A stretch of 64,000 bases of DNA from JBCBKU01 sp965267475 (GTDB taxonomy: Bacteria > Pseudomonadota > Alphaproteobacteria > Rhodobacterales > Rhodobacteraceae), in assembly GCA_965267475.1 (NCBI GenBank), contig OZ254079.1, positions 1,798,001-1,862,000 of the forward strand, given 5' to 3'. Positions within the stretch are counted from its first letter, which is position 1. Each line of letters opens with the position of its first letter. Below the pieces are notes generated by a model, which saw nothing but the letters and a program-made list of their open reading frames with translations, ran no database searches and was not told the origin of the DNA. A program made the translations under genes and the position numbers. Below, one piece after another: positions 9,082 to 16,758 of this stretch.

Positions 9082-10314
9082 GTGCAGGATAGGGATTCCA
9101 GCGTGAAAGAGACCTTCACCGGCAGTTTTACCCAACAGGAACCGATCGAGCCCGAGGGGATCGAGGCGGCGGTGCGCGTCATGCAGCATGGGCGTATCCA
9201 CCGCTATAACCTGGCCGAAGGTGAGGTGGGCGAAGCGGCGCTTCTGGAACGGGAATTCGCGGACTGGCTTGGCGTCAAATACTGCCTTGCCGTGGCCTCA
9301 GGCGGCTATGCGATTGCGACGGCCCTGCGCGCTGTCGGGGTGCGACCCGGCATGAAGGTCCTGTCTAATGCCTTCACCCTTGCCCCCGTTCCCGGCGCCA
9401 TTGCCAGCATCGGCGGTAAGCCCGTCTTTGTGGGCGTAACTGAAGCCCTGACCATCGATCTGGACGATCTTGAGGCCAAAATTTCGGCATCCGGCGCGCG
9501 TGTCCTGCTTCTGAGCCATATGCGCGGCCACCTGTGCGACATGGATCGGTTGATGAAGATCTGTGACGCGGCGGGCCTGACAGTGGTGGAAGATTGCGCC
9601 CACACCATGGGCGCCGAATGGAACGGCAAGCCCTCGGGCAAGTTCGGCGCGGTGGCCTGTTTTTCGACCCAGACTTATAAGCACATAAACTCTGGCGAAG
9701 GCGGCCTTCTGACCACCGATGATCCGCAGGTTGCCGCCCGGGCAACGCTTCTTTCGGGATCATACATGCTTTACGACCGGCACGGGACGAACCCGGGCGC
9801 GGATACGTTTGACGCTTTCAAGTACGACACGCCCAACATTTCAGGTCGGATGGACAACTTGCGTGCCGCGATCCTGCGCCCCCAGATCGGGAAACTTGCG
9901 GCGCGCCGGAAGGCCTGGAACGAACGCTACACCGTTGTGGAACAGGGGCTTGCGGATACACCTGGCCTGACCTTGATCCCGCGCCCGCCGAAGGAAACCT
10001 TTGTCGGGTCGTCCATTCAGGTCCTGTTGCTCGACTGGCCGCCTGCGGCGATTGAGGACGTGGTTGCCGCGTGCAAGGCGCGGGGCGTCGATCTGAAGTG
10101 GTTCGGAGCGCCGGAACCGGCGGCCTTCACCTCGACCTATGACCATTGGCATTATGCGCCCTCCGAACGGATGGACGCGTCGGATCGGATCCTGCGCGGC
10201 ATTCTGGACATGCGTTTGCCGCTGACCTTCTCGCTGGAAGACTGCAACACGCTGACGCGGATCATCCGGGATGAGGTCAGCCAGCGCGCTAGCCACGCGA
10301 AGGCGGCTGAATAG
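9082..10314 (+). CDS. DegT/DnrJ/EryC1/StrS-family PLP aminotransferase
   Basis: A 410-residue fold-type I PLP enzyme of the sugar-aminotransferase family. Visible are the cofactor-binding segments ASGGYAIATAL (72-82) and VVEDCAHTMGA (168-178), and the Schiff-base lysine Lys200 in FSTQTYKHINSGEGG. Family members usually aminate keto-sugars bound to nucleotides, but no sugar-nucleotide or polysaccharide genes lie around it, and the partner is a HAD phosphatase. The substrate may be a small polyol or sugar phosphate, which is inference. The start is GTG at 9082 behind GGGGGCGAG. A second GTG at 9103 is also possible. Confidence 0.85.
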   Translation: MQDRDSSVKETFTGSFTQQEPIEPEGIEAAVRVMQHGRIHRYNLAEGEVGEAALLEREFADWLGVKYCLAVASGGYAIATALRAVGVRPGMKVLSNAFTLAPVPGAIASIGGKPVFVGVTEALTIDLDDLEAKISASGARVLLLSHMRGHLCDMDRLMKICDAAGLTVVEDCAHTMGAEWNGKPSGKFGAVACFSTQTYKHINSGEGGLLTTDDPQVAARATLLSGSYMLYDRHGTNPGADTFDAFKYDTPNISGRMDNLRAAILRPQIGKLAARRKAWNERYTVVEQGLADTPGLTLIPRPPKETFVGSSIQVLLLDWPPAAIEDVVAACKARGVDLKWFGAPEPAAFTSTYDHWHYAPSERMDASDRILRGILDMRLPLTFSLEDCNTLTRIIRDEVSQRASHAKAAE

Positions 10315-10414
10315 CGCTGTTAGGCGATAACGGCCCGTCAGGGCTGCGTGATATGGGATAGCGGGCGCGGCACGGGGTACCAGATGGCATATCAGCCATT
10401 CGGAGCCGCCAATC

Positions 10415-10525
10415 ATGCGCATCTTTTTGATCCTTCTTGCCACCGTTTACGTGTTTGCCCGTCCCGCCGTCAGCATGCCCCTTGTCGAAGTCCTTGACCC
10501 GGAAGCCGCCCAAGCGATAAAATGA
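10415..10525 (+). CDS. possible 36-residue membrane peptide
   Basis: A short frame with a good ribosome site (GGAG, 9 bases before the ATG) encodes one hydrophobic segment, IFLILLATVYVFA, followed by a short polar tail ending in AAQAIK. It ends inside the inverted repeat that precedes the isovaleryl-CoA dehydrogenase gene, 28 bases before that start. It could be a leader or small membrane protein of the leucine operon, or chance. I do not recognise a family. The rest of the gap between 10315 and 10553 holds nothing else I can name. Confidence 0.4.
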   Translation: MRIFLILLATVYVFARPAVSMPLVEVLDPEAAQAIK

Positions 10526-10536
10526 ACAAGCGTTCA
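10523..10536. promoter_or_regulatory. inverted repeat upstream of ivd, candidate operator
   Basis: TGAAC and GTTCA form a perfect palindromic pair around AAGC, 17 bases before the ivd ATG. Such a TGAAC-N4-GTTCA element is the size and style of TetR-family operators, and TetR- or MerR-type regulators control branched-chain amino acid catabolism in many proteobacteria. The regulator is not encoded in the window. Confidence 0.42.
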
Positions 10537-10553
10537 ATAAATGGGAGGAGCGC

Positions 10554-11714
10554 ATGTTCACCGCCGCGATGGAGTTCGACCTTGGCGAAGATGTGGCCGC
10601 GCTGCGCGAGATGGTGCATCGCTGGTCACAGGACCGGGTGAAACCCCTTGCCGCGGATGTAGATGCGTCGAATGAATTTCCCGCTGCGCTTTGGTCCGAA
10701 ATGGGTGAGCTGGGTTTGCTCGGGATCACGGTGGATGAGGACTATGGTGGGGCCGGGATGGGATATCTCGCTCATACGGTGGCCGTTGAGGAAATTTCGC
10801 GGGTCTCTGCATCGATCGGGCTCAGCTATGGCGCCCATTCGAACCTCTGTGTGAACCAGATCAAGTTGAACGGGACGGATGAACAGAAGCGCAAATACCT
10901 GCCGAAACTGATCTCGGGCGACCATGTGGGCGCTCTGGCCATGTCCGAAGCTGGGGCGGGGTCAGACGTGGTGGGCATGAAGCTTCGAGCAGAGAAGCGA
11001 AACGACCATTACCGGCTGAACGGCACAAAGTACTGGATCACGAACGGGCCCGATGCGGACACGCTGGTCGTTTATGCCAAAACCGACCCCGAGGCCGGAT
11101 CCCGAGGGATCACCGCTTTTCTGATCGAGAAAGAAATGGCCGGGTTTTCGACCTCGCCCCATTTCGACAAGCTCGGCATGCGCGGCTCGAATACGGGCGA
11201 GTTGATCTTTGAAGATGTCGAGGTTCCGTTCGAGAACGTGCTGGGTGAAGAGGGGCGCGGTGTCGCCGTTTTGATGTCGGGGCTCGATTACGAACGGGTC
11301 GTGCTGTCAGGTGTCAATATCGGGATCATGGCGGGGTGCCTGGACGAAGTGATGCCCTATCTGCGGGAACGCAAGCAGTTCGGGAAGCCCATCGGGGATT
11401 TCCAACTGATGCAAGGCAAGATCGCCGATATGTATACGGCGCTGAACAGCGCCCGCGCCTATGCTTACGAGGTGGCCAAAGCCTGCGACAGGGGCACGGT
11501 GACGCGGCAGGATGCGGCGGCTTGCGTGCTTTATGCCTCGGAAGAGGGGATGAAAGTGGCGCATCAGGCCGTTCAGGCCATGGGCGGCGCCGGGTTTCTG
11601 GCCGATGCGCCGGTGGCGCGAATGTTCCGTGACGCGAAGCTGATGGAAATCGGGGCCGGAACGTCCGAAATCCGTCGGATGCTGATCGGGCGCGAACTCA
11701 TGACCTTGGAGTGA
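10554..11714 (+). CDS. ivd: isovaleryl-CoA dehydrogenase
   Basis: This flavoenzyme desaturates isovaleryl-CoA to 3-methylcrotonyl-CoA, the first committed step of leucine breakdown. The 386-residue protein carries the isovaleryl-CoA dehydrogenase hallmark catalytic base Glu247 in GLDYERVVLSG. Gly replaces the usual Glu in the C-terminal loop (IGAGTSEIRRMLIGREL), as in that subfamily. ALAMSEAGAGSDV and KYWITNGPDAD line the FAD and substrate sites. The ATG follows GGGAGGAGCGC. Genes for the next enzymes of the pathway follow on the same strand, though six small or unrelated genes lie between them. Confidence 0.93.
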   Translation: MFTAAMEFDLGEDVAALREMVHRWSQDRVKPLAADVDASNEFPAALWSEMGELGLLGITVDEDYGGAGMGYLAHTVAVEEISRVSASIGLSYGAHSNLCVNQIKLNGTDEQKRKYLPKLISGDHVGALAMSEAGAGSDVVGMKLRAEKRNDHYRLNGTKYWITNGPDADTLVVYAKTDPEAGSRGITAFLIEKEMAGFSTSPHFDKLGMRGSNTGELIFEDVEVPFENVLGEEGRGVAVLMSGLDYERVVLSGVNIGIMAGCLDEVMPYLRERKQFGKPIGDFQLMQGKIADMYTALNSARAYAYEVAKACDRGTVTRQDAAACVLYASEEGMKVAHQAVQAMGGAGFLADAPVARMFRDAKLMEIGAGTSEIRRMLIGRELMTLE

Positions 11715-11716
11715 GC

Positions 11717-11762
11717 CGGAAAATGACTTCATTTTCCGTAACGATTTTCGTGTCGAAAATCG
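11717..11762. repeat. two adjacent perfect hairpins after ivd
   Basis: Arms CGGAAAATGA and TCATTTTCCG (11717-11726, 11729-11738) are followed directly by CGATTTTCG and CGAAAATCG (11742-11750, 11754-11762). A weaker GC hairpin, CCCCG-CCT-CGGGG, follows. No T-run follows, so these are not classical terminators. They could slow decay of the ivd message or be a REP-like element, and both stems share a GAAAAT core. Confidence 0.55.
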
Positions 11763-11784
11763 CCCCCGCCTCGGGGCGCGTGGG

Positions 11785-12057
11785 GTGAGACGGATCGTCC
11801 AAATCACCATTGCGCTTTGTCTTTTGGCGGCTGGCCTTGGGTTCTATGCCGGCCAGCGACCTTCTGAATCCGATGTCATTGCCGCCGGCGCGTCTCGCTA
11901 TGTCACGGAGACCGGACAGCCCGAGACCAATTGCGTGGGTCTTCCGTCCGAGACGGTCTGGATTGAGGTGCATTGCGGGGAAGGCGCCGAACGGAAAATC
12001 TATGGCTTCACGCGACGGGGGGTCCTGGTGGCCCCCGAAGGCGGACCAGAGGCATGA
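11785..12057 (+). CDS. small secreted or membrane-anchored hypothetical protein
   Basis: A 90-residue protein starting at GTG 11785, with one hydrophobic segment at residues 4-23 (IVQITIALCLLAAGLGFYAG) that is a signal peptide or anchor. A short exported domain with two cysteines (CVGLPSETVWIEVHC) follows. I do not recognise the family. Its stop overlaps the next start as ATGA, so it is coupled to the LprI-like gene. The GTG start is tentative: it lies right after the hairpins and no stronger start is seen. Confidence 0.6.
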   Translation: MRRIVQITIALCLLAAGLGFYAGQRPSESDVIAAGASRYVTETGQPETNCVGLPSETVWIEVHCGEGAERKIYGFTRRGVLVAPEGGPEA

Positions 12058-12575
12058 GCGGCGCCCCCAAATTCCTCGCCGGGCTTGCGCTAATGGCATT
12101 GGTTCAGCCTGGGTTGGCGCAAGAACCCGATCAGGCGCGTTATGACGCGCTGCTACAGGCTTGTTATGGCGCAGCCGGGTCTGAAGCGGACCGAAGCGCC
12201 TGCATGGGCCTTGTCGCGCGCACTTGCCAGAACGACGAAGAGGGCGGCCAGACCACCCTTGGCCTTGCCATGTGCAATCACGCTGAGACCCAGGCCTGGG
12301 ACGTCCTTTTGAACCAGGAATACCGCGCAACGATGGATTGGGCCAAGGGGCTCGACGTTGACGATCAGGCCGATTTCCCGGAATTTTCCAATCGCGAAAA
12401 GACCTTACGCGATGCGCAGCGTGCTTGGCTGGCCTTTCGCGAGGCGGAATGCAGCTATGCCTATGCCCAGTGGGGCGCGGGTTCAATGCGGCACATTTCC
12501 GGGACGGACTGTTATGCTAAGATGACCGCCGAACGAACCGTATCGCTGCGCGAAAAGCGCGAGCGGTTCAGGTGA
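12054..12575 (+). CDS. LprI/DUF1311-family secreted protein
   Basis: A 173-residue exported protein: signal peptide to about residue 23 (cleavage near GLAQ) and then a cysteine-rich helical domain. The pattern with LLNQEYRATMDWAK, LRDAQRAWLAFREAECSYAY, GSM and MTAERTVSLRE is that of the DUF1311 domain shared with lysozyme inhibitor LprI. Family members bind lysozyme or act in the periplasm, but the role is not established here. It is coupled to the preceding small gene by an ATGA overlap and followed by a second, more divergent protein with a similar cysteine arrangement. Its place in a leucine operon has no clear reason. Confidence 0.76.
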   Translation: MSGAPKFLAGLALMALVQPGLAQEPDQARYDALLQACYGAAGSEADRSACMGLVARTCQNDEEGGQTTLGLAMCNHAETQAWDVLLNQEYRATMDWAKGLDVDDQADFPEFSNREKTLRDAQRAWLAFREAECSYAYAQWGAGSMRHISGTDCYAKMTAERTVSLREKRERFR

Positions 12576-12590
12576 AGGAAGGAATGAGTG

Positions 12591-13091
12591 ATGAAGCGTA
12601 AGACTTTGGGAATGCTCTTGGGGGCCGTACTGTGTTTCGGTGCCGGAGGCGCCTTTGCTGCGGAAAAGCCGGGAACCCGACTGGACGATTGCCTGAAAGG
12701 GGTCGTTGCAAGCGATGCGTCGGCCGAAGCTGGCGATGCTGACGCCCTCGCGGCCATGTTGCCGACCGTGGCGGATTGCCTGGATTTCGAAAACCAGCAT
12801 TGCTCGCTGCGTTTTGGCGGACGGGCGGTGAACTGCATTTCGCGGGAACGGCGGCGTTACCGCACCGTCATGGGCGGCGCCATGCAGGCTGTCACCGATC
12901 TTGGCGCGCCGTACACCGATGCGCTCGAGCTCGTGAACGCGGAACTGGCCGAACAGGCCGAGGCGTGCAACGCCACCGAGCCCGAAGCGGGCCATACCGT
13001 CGCCTATGTCCGTGCGAAATGCGATTTTGAGATCGTGGCAACGCGGTACGGTTTCATGCGGTTTTCGATGCTGCGCGAGGCCGGTTCTTGA
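12591..13091 (+). CDS. secreted cysteine-rich protein, probable divergent LprI-like paralogue
   Basis: 166 residues with a clear signal peptide (cleavage near GGAFAAEKP) and six or more cysteines. Its CLDFENQHC spacing matches CMGLVARTC in the preceding LprI-like protein, and both then show another cysteine followed by a basic/aromatic helix. I infer an old duplication; the family is otherwise unrecognised. ATG 12591 is preferred over GTG 12588, and both follow GGAAGGAATG. Its stop TGA overlaps the TTG start of the carboxylase gene (TTGA), so it is translated together with a leucine-degradation enzyme. Confidence 0.66.
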   Translation: MKRKTLGMLLGAVLCFGAGGAFAAEKPGTRLDDCLKGVVASDASAEAGDADALAAMLPTVADCLDFENQHCSLRFGGRAVNCISRERRRYRTVMGGAMQAVTDLGAPYTDALELVNAELAEQAEACNATEPEAGHTVAYVRAKCDFEIVATRYGFMRFSMLREAGS

Positions 13092-14689
13092 AACTGACCT
13101 CAGCCTTTATCGCTTCCGCGAACGTTTCGGAGAACCGCAAGGCGCATCTTGCGGCGCTTGAGATTGCGCGCGAAGCGGCAGAGGCGGCGGCAATGGGCGG
13201 CGGTGAGGGGCCGCGCCAGCGACACGAGGATCGGGGCAAGATGTTGCCCCGCGACCGGATCGCGACCTTGCTGGACCCCGGATCGCCCTTTCTTGAGGTC
13301 GGGGCTACCGCAGCCCATGGTCTGTACGGCGACGCTGCACCCGGCGCGGGTGTCGTGGCAGGCGTCGGCCAAGTCGAAGGGCAGGACGTCATGATCGTCG
13401 CCAATGACGCGACGGTCAAAGGCGGCACCTATTATCCGATGACGGTCAAGAAGCATCTGCGCGCCCAAGAGATCGCGGAAGCTTGCCATCTACCCTGCAT
13501 CTACCTGGTCGACTCTGGCGGTGCGAACCTTCCGAACCAGGACGAGGTTTTCCCTGACCGCGACCATTTCGGGCGCATCTTCTACAATCAGGCGCAGATG
13601 TCGGCAAAAGGCATCGCGCAGATTGCCGTGGTCATGGGGTCATGCACGGCGGGCGGCGCTTATGTGCCTGCGATGTCCGATGTCTCGATCATCGTGAAGG
13701 ATCAGGGGACGATCTTCCTGGCTGGCCCGCCACTTGTGAAGGCCGCCACCGGAGAAGTTGTGAGTGCCGAGGATCTGGGCGGCGGGGATGTCCATACGCG
13801 TCTGTCAGGCGTCGCTGATTATCTGGCCGAGGATGACGCCCACGCGCTTGCCATCGCGCGACGGGCAGTGGCCGGGCTGAACCGGTCAAAGCCAGATACG
13901 GTCACTTGGCGGACCCCGGAAGATCCGGCCTATGACCCCGATGAATTGTTCGATGTGGTTCCGACCGATCCGCGCGAACCTTATGACGTCCGAGAGGTGA
14001 TTGCGCGCCTAGTCGATGGCTCGCGCTTTGATCCGTTCAAGGAACGCTTTGGCGAGACGCTGGTAACGGGGTTTGCCCATATCATGGGGTGCCCGGTGGG
14101 GATTGTCGCCAATAACGGCGTTCTGTTCTCGGAAAGCGCTACGAAGGGTGCGCATTTTGTCGAACTGTGTTCCCAGCGTCGTATCCCTTTGATTTTCTTG
14201 CAGAACATCACCGGTTTCATGGTCGGCCAGAAATATGAGAACGAAGGCATCGCGCGCCATGGCGCCAAGATGGTGACGGCGGTGGCCACCACGTCTGTTC
14301 CGAAGATCACCATGCTGATCGGCGGATCCTTCGGAGCGGGCAATTACGGCATGTCGGGCCGGGCCTATTCACCGCGCTTCCTTTGGTCCTGGCCGAATTC
14401 CCGGATTTCGGTCATGGGCGGGGCGCAGGCGGCGGGCGTTTTGGCCCAGCTCAGACGCGATGCGGTGGAACGCAAGGGTGGCACGTTTTCCGATGAGGAC
14501 GAGGCCAAGATCAGGGCGCCGATCGAGGCGCAGTTCGAAGAACAGTCGCACCCGCTTTATGCCTCGGCCAGGCTGTGGGATGACGGGATCGTGGACCCCC
14601 GCAAATCGCGCGAGGTCCTTGCGTTGTCGCTTCGCGCGTCGCTGAACGCACCGATCCCCGAAACCCGCTTCGGCGTCTTTCGGATGTGA
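13088..14689 (+). CDS. mccB: methylcrotonoyl-CoA carboxylase, carboxyltransferase (beta) subunit
   Basis: With the biotin-carrying alpha subunit (16759-18699) this makes 3-methylglutaconyl-CoA from 3-methylcrotonyl-CoA. The 533 residues span both crotonase-like halves of a carboxyltransferase. Recognisable parts are HEDRGKMLPRDRIATLLDPG near residue 40, MGSCTAGGAYVPAMSD, QNITGFMVGQKYE, and SFGAGNYGMSGRAY, the set seen in methylcrotonoyl-CoA rather than propionyl-CoA carboxylases. The TTG start is odd but well supported: it follows GAGG, overlaps the upstream stop, and gives an N-terminus (MKLTSAFIAS) like that of relatives. Confidence 0.95.
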   Translation: MKLTSAFIASANVSENRKAHLAALEIAREAAEAAAMGGGEGPRQRHEDRGKMLPRDRIATLLDPGSPFLEVGATAAHGLYGDAAPGAGVVAGVGQVEGQDVMIVANDATVKGGTYYPMTVKKHLRAQEIAEACHLPCIYLVDSGGANLPNQDEVFPDRDHFGRIFYNQAQMSAKGIAQIAVVMGSCTAGGAYVPAMSDVSIIVKDQGTIFLAGPPLVKAATGEVVSAEDLGGGDVHTRLSGVADYLAEDDAHALAIARRAVAGLNRSKPDTVTWRTPEDPAYDPDELFDVVPTDPREPYDVREVIARLVDGSRFDPFKERFGETLVTGFAHIMGCPVGIVANNGVLFSESATKGAHFVELCSQRRIPLIFLQNITGFMVGQKYENEGIARHGAKMVTAVATTSVPKITMLIGGSFGAGNYGMSGRAYSPRFLWSWPNSRISVMGGAQAAGVLAQLRRDAVERKGGTFSDEDEAKIRAPIEAQFEEQSHPLYASARLWDDGIVDPRKSREVLALSLRASLNAPIPETRFGVFRM

Positions 14690-14693
14690 CCCT

Positions 14694-15386
14694 ATGAAAT
14701 CGCCTATTGACCCCAAGGCCATCCGGGCCCGCGTGCGTGAAGCGGTGTCGGACATCAAACTGCCGAAGCTTGGGTCGGAAGCGGATATCCCGGTTTACAT
14801 GGTCCACAACTCGACCGATCCCGAGGATTATTTCTTCCTGTTCGATTTTGAGCTTTTCGTGGACCGGTCCCGGGCGGGTATCTTCGTGAAGCCTAAGCTG
14901 AAGATTTGGGCGGGCCGCGATGATTTCGACAAGATCGCCTTTGCCCGGTCCTTCCGGCAGACCTTTGCGCGCGAGTTTGACCGGATGCGGGCCGATGTTG
15001 GCAAGCGCAAGAGGTCCAACGCAGGCTGGTTGACCTGGGATCTGGGTCAGTCGATTGCCACACAGATCCTGTCGAACCTTGTGGCTTACGTGGTCATTCT
15101 GCTTGCGACGGGGGCGGCGAAGGCCCTGACCGCGCTTTTGCCTGTGCCGGACTGGCTGAGGGGCAAAAGCGAGGAAGCCAAGGTCCAGGACCGGGTCGAA
15201 GCGCTTCAAGCGCGGGTCGACGCGACGCTGGAGACGGTGGAGGTCACGCTGCACCGCGATCTGTACCTCCATGCCTGGCGGGGTGCACCCGGCGGAAGGA
15301 CGGCTGGCATGGACTATGAGGCCTGGCCGTTGCCGGGCCATGTTCAAGCGCATTTGGAGGACCAGGAAAGCGGATCCTGGTGGTAG
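14694..15386 (+). CDS. hypothetical protein with one membrane-associated segment
   Basis: 230 residues, not recognised. Residues 1-110 are charged and without a signal peptide. Residues 121-149 are hydrophobic (TQILSNLVAYVVILLATGAA), and 160-185 look like a coiled coil (EEAKVQDRVEALQARVDATL). The C-terminus ends SGSWW. It begins 5 bases after mccB and lies 16 bases before the SDR gene, so it is surely cotranscribed. Codon use looks like that of its neighbours. A scaffold or membrane tether for the catabolic enzymes is possible but only a guess. Confidence 0.7.
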   Translation: MKSPIDPKAIRARVREAVSDIKLPKLGSEADIPVYMVHNSTDPEDYFFLFDFELFVDRSRAGIFVKPKLKIWAGRDDFDKIAFARSFRQTFAREFDRMRADVGKRKRSNAGWLTWDLGQSIATQILSNLVAYVVILLATGAAKALTALLPVPDWLRGKSEEAKVQDRVEALQARVDATLETVEVTLHRDLYLHAWRGAPGGRTAGMDYEAWPLPGHVQAHLEDQESGSWW

Positions 15387-15402
15387 GAAGAAAGGGCAAG
15401 GA

Positions 15403-16200
15403 ATGAGCGACGTTTTTCGAGAAGGGGAAGTGGCCGTTGTGACCGGCGCAGCGCTTGGGATCGGTCGCGCGGCAGCGACGCGGATGGAAGCGGCGGGCAT
15501 GCGTGTGGTGCGTGTCGATCTTCCTGGGCCGGATTTCGACGCAATGGCCGCCAATGCGGCAGGGCTGTGCCTGGCCGATGACCTTGCCGATCCGAACGCG
15601 ATTGAGCGCATCAAAAAGGCAGTGACCGACGCCCATGGCGCACCGCATCTATTGATGAACAATGCCGCATCCCATGCCGGTCGCGGGGACGCGCCATTGG
15701 CCGACTGGCATCAGGCCATGTCTGTGAACTTCTGGGCGCCTGTGGCGCTGAGCCGGGCATTTGTCCCGGATATGCAGGCCGCGGGTGGTGCGCGCCGGGT
15801 GATCAATGTGGGCTCGAAACAGGGGATCACGAATCCGCCGGGGCATACGATCTATAATGTGACGAAGTCGGCCATCAAAACCTATACCGAGGCTCTGGAG
15901 CATGAGCTGCGAGCAGCCGAAGGCCCGCGTGTGACGGCGCATCTTTTGATCCCCGGCTGGACGACCACTGGCCATGCCGAGCCCAATCCCGGCGCGTGGA
16001 TGCCTGGCCAGGTCATTGATTTCATGGAAGAAAAGCTGGGCGAAGACGCGTTCTACATCCTGTGCCCGGATGGTGAAGTCACGACTGAAATGGACCACAA
16101 ACGCATCCGCTGGGGTGCAGGCGACATCACCGAAGGCCGCCCGCCCTTGTCGCGCTGGGATGCCGCCTGGAAGGACAAGGCACGGGAAGAATGCAGCTAG
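15403..16200 (+). CDS. short-chain dehydrogenase/reductase
   Basis: A 265-residue Rossmann-fold oxidoreductase. The nucleotide-binding motif TGAALGIG lies near residue 17, the segment NNAASHAG near 85, and the catalytic pair Tyr and Lys in YNVTKSAIK. The acidic residue after the second strand (RVDLPG) suggests NAD rather than NADP preference. The substrate is unknown. The ATG at 15403 follows GGGCAAGG and gives a normal SDR N-terminus, so the longer frame from 15271 is rejected. It sits in the leucine-catabolic run and may process a related short-chain acyl or alcohol intermediate. Confidence 0.88.
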   Translation: MSDVFREGEVAVVTGAALGIGRAAATRMEAAGMRVVRVDLPGPDFDAMAANAAGLCLADDLADPNAIERIKKAVTDAHGAPHLLMNNAASHAGRGDAPLADWHQAMSVNFWAPVALSRAFVPDMQAAGGARRVINVGSKQGITNPPGHTIYNVTKSAIKTYTEALEHELRAAEGPRVTAHLLIPGWTTTGHAEPNPGAWMPGQVIDFMEEKLGEDAFYILCPDGEVTTEMDHKRIRWGAGDITEGRPPLSRWDAAWKDKAREECS

Positions 16201-16245
16201 AATGCCATCAGATTGGCCCAATCGGGCGGTATCGGTGCCTTCACC

Positions 16246-16740
16246 ATGGTGAGACGCCGCAACATGACACGCTCGGTCCGGCGTCGGGCCGATCCGGCCA
16301 AATATCTGAAGCTGGTGATCGCTGGCTTTGTGGCCGCATTCCTTATCCTGCCCCGGATTGCCGATCCGCTGAACGCCGCCGCCAAGATGCGCAACGCCGG
16401 CACGGACTGCCGGGTGGTCAGCGTGGTGGATGGCGACACAGTCCGGCTTTACTGTCCGGGCCGAGGGCTCGAACGGGCGCGCCTGACCGGCTTCGACACG
16501 CCGGAACTGACGACGCCCTTGTGCCTGCCGGAATACACGCTGGCGCTTCAAGCGAAATGGCGGTTGCGCACGATCCTTTGGACTGCGGACGAGATTTCCA
16601 TCGTCAAGCAAGGGCGCGACCGGTACGACCGGCAGCTCATTTACCTTTCCGCCGACGGAAAACCCGTGGGCCGTGCCCTGATCGCCGAGGGGCTTGCACG
16701 GCGCTACAATGGGGGGCGGCGCGAAAGCTGGTGCGGCTGA
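16246..16740 (+). CDS. membrane-anchored thermonuclease-family protein
   Basis: About 164 residues. An N-terminal basic stretch and a hydrophobic segment (LKLVIAGFVAAFLILP) are followed by a staphylococcal-nuclease-like domain: VVSVVDGDTVRLYC, ERARLTGFDTPE, YDRQLIYLSADGK and GRALIAEGLARRYNGG. These correspond to the calcium-binding Asp and the active-site Arg/Glu region of SNase-fold enzymes, so extracytoplasmic nuclease activity is plausible. Candidate starts are ATG 16246, ATG 16264 (which has GGTGAGA ahead of it) and a TTG at 16213, so the exact start is uncertain. Confidence 0.75.
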   Translation: MVRRRNMTRSVRRRADPAKYLKLVIAGFVAAFLILPRIADPLNAAAKMRNAGTDCRVVSVVDGDTVRLYCPGRGLERARLTGFDTPELTTPLCLPEYTLALQAKWRLRTILWTADEISIVKQGRDRYDRQLIYLSADGKPVGRALIAEGLARRYNGGRRESWCG

Positions 16741-16758
16741 CGACATCGGGGGCGCGCG

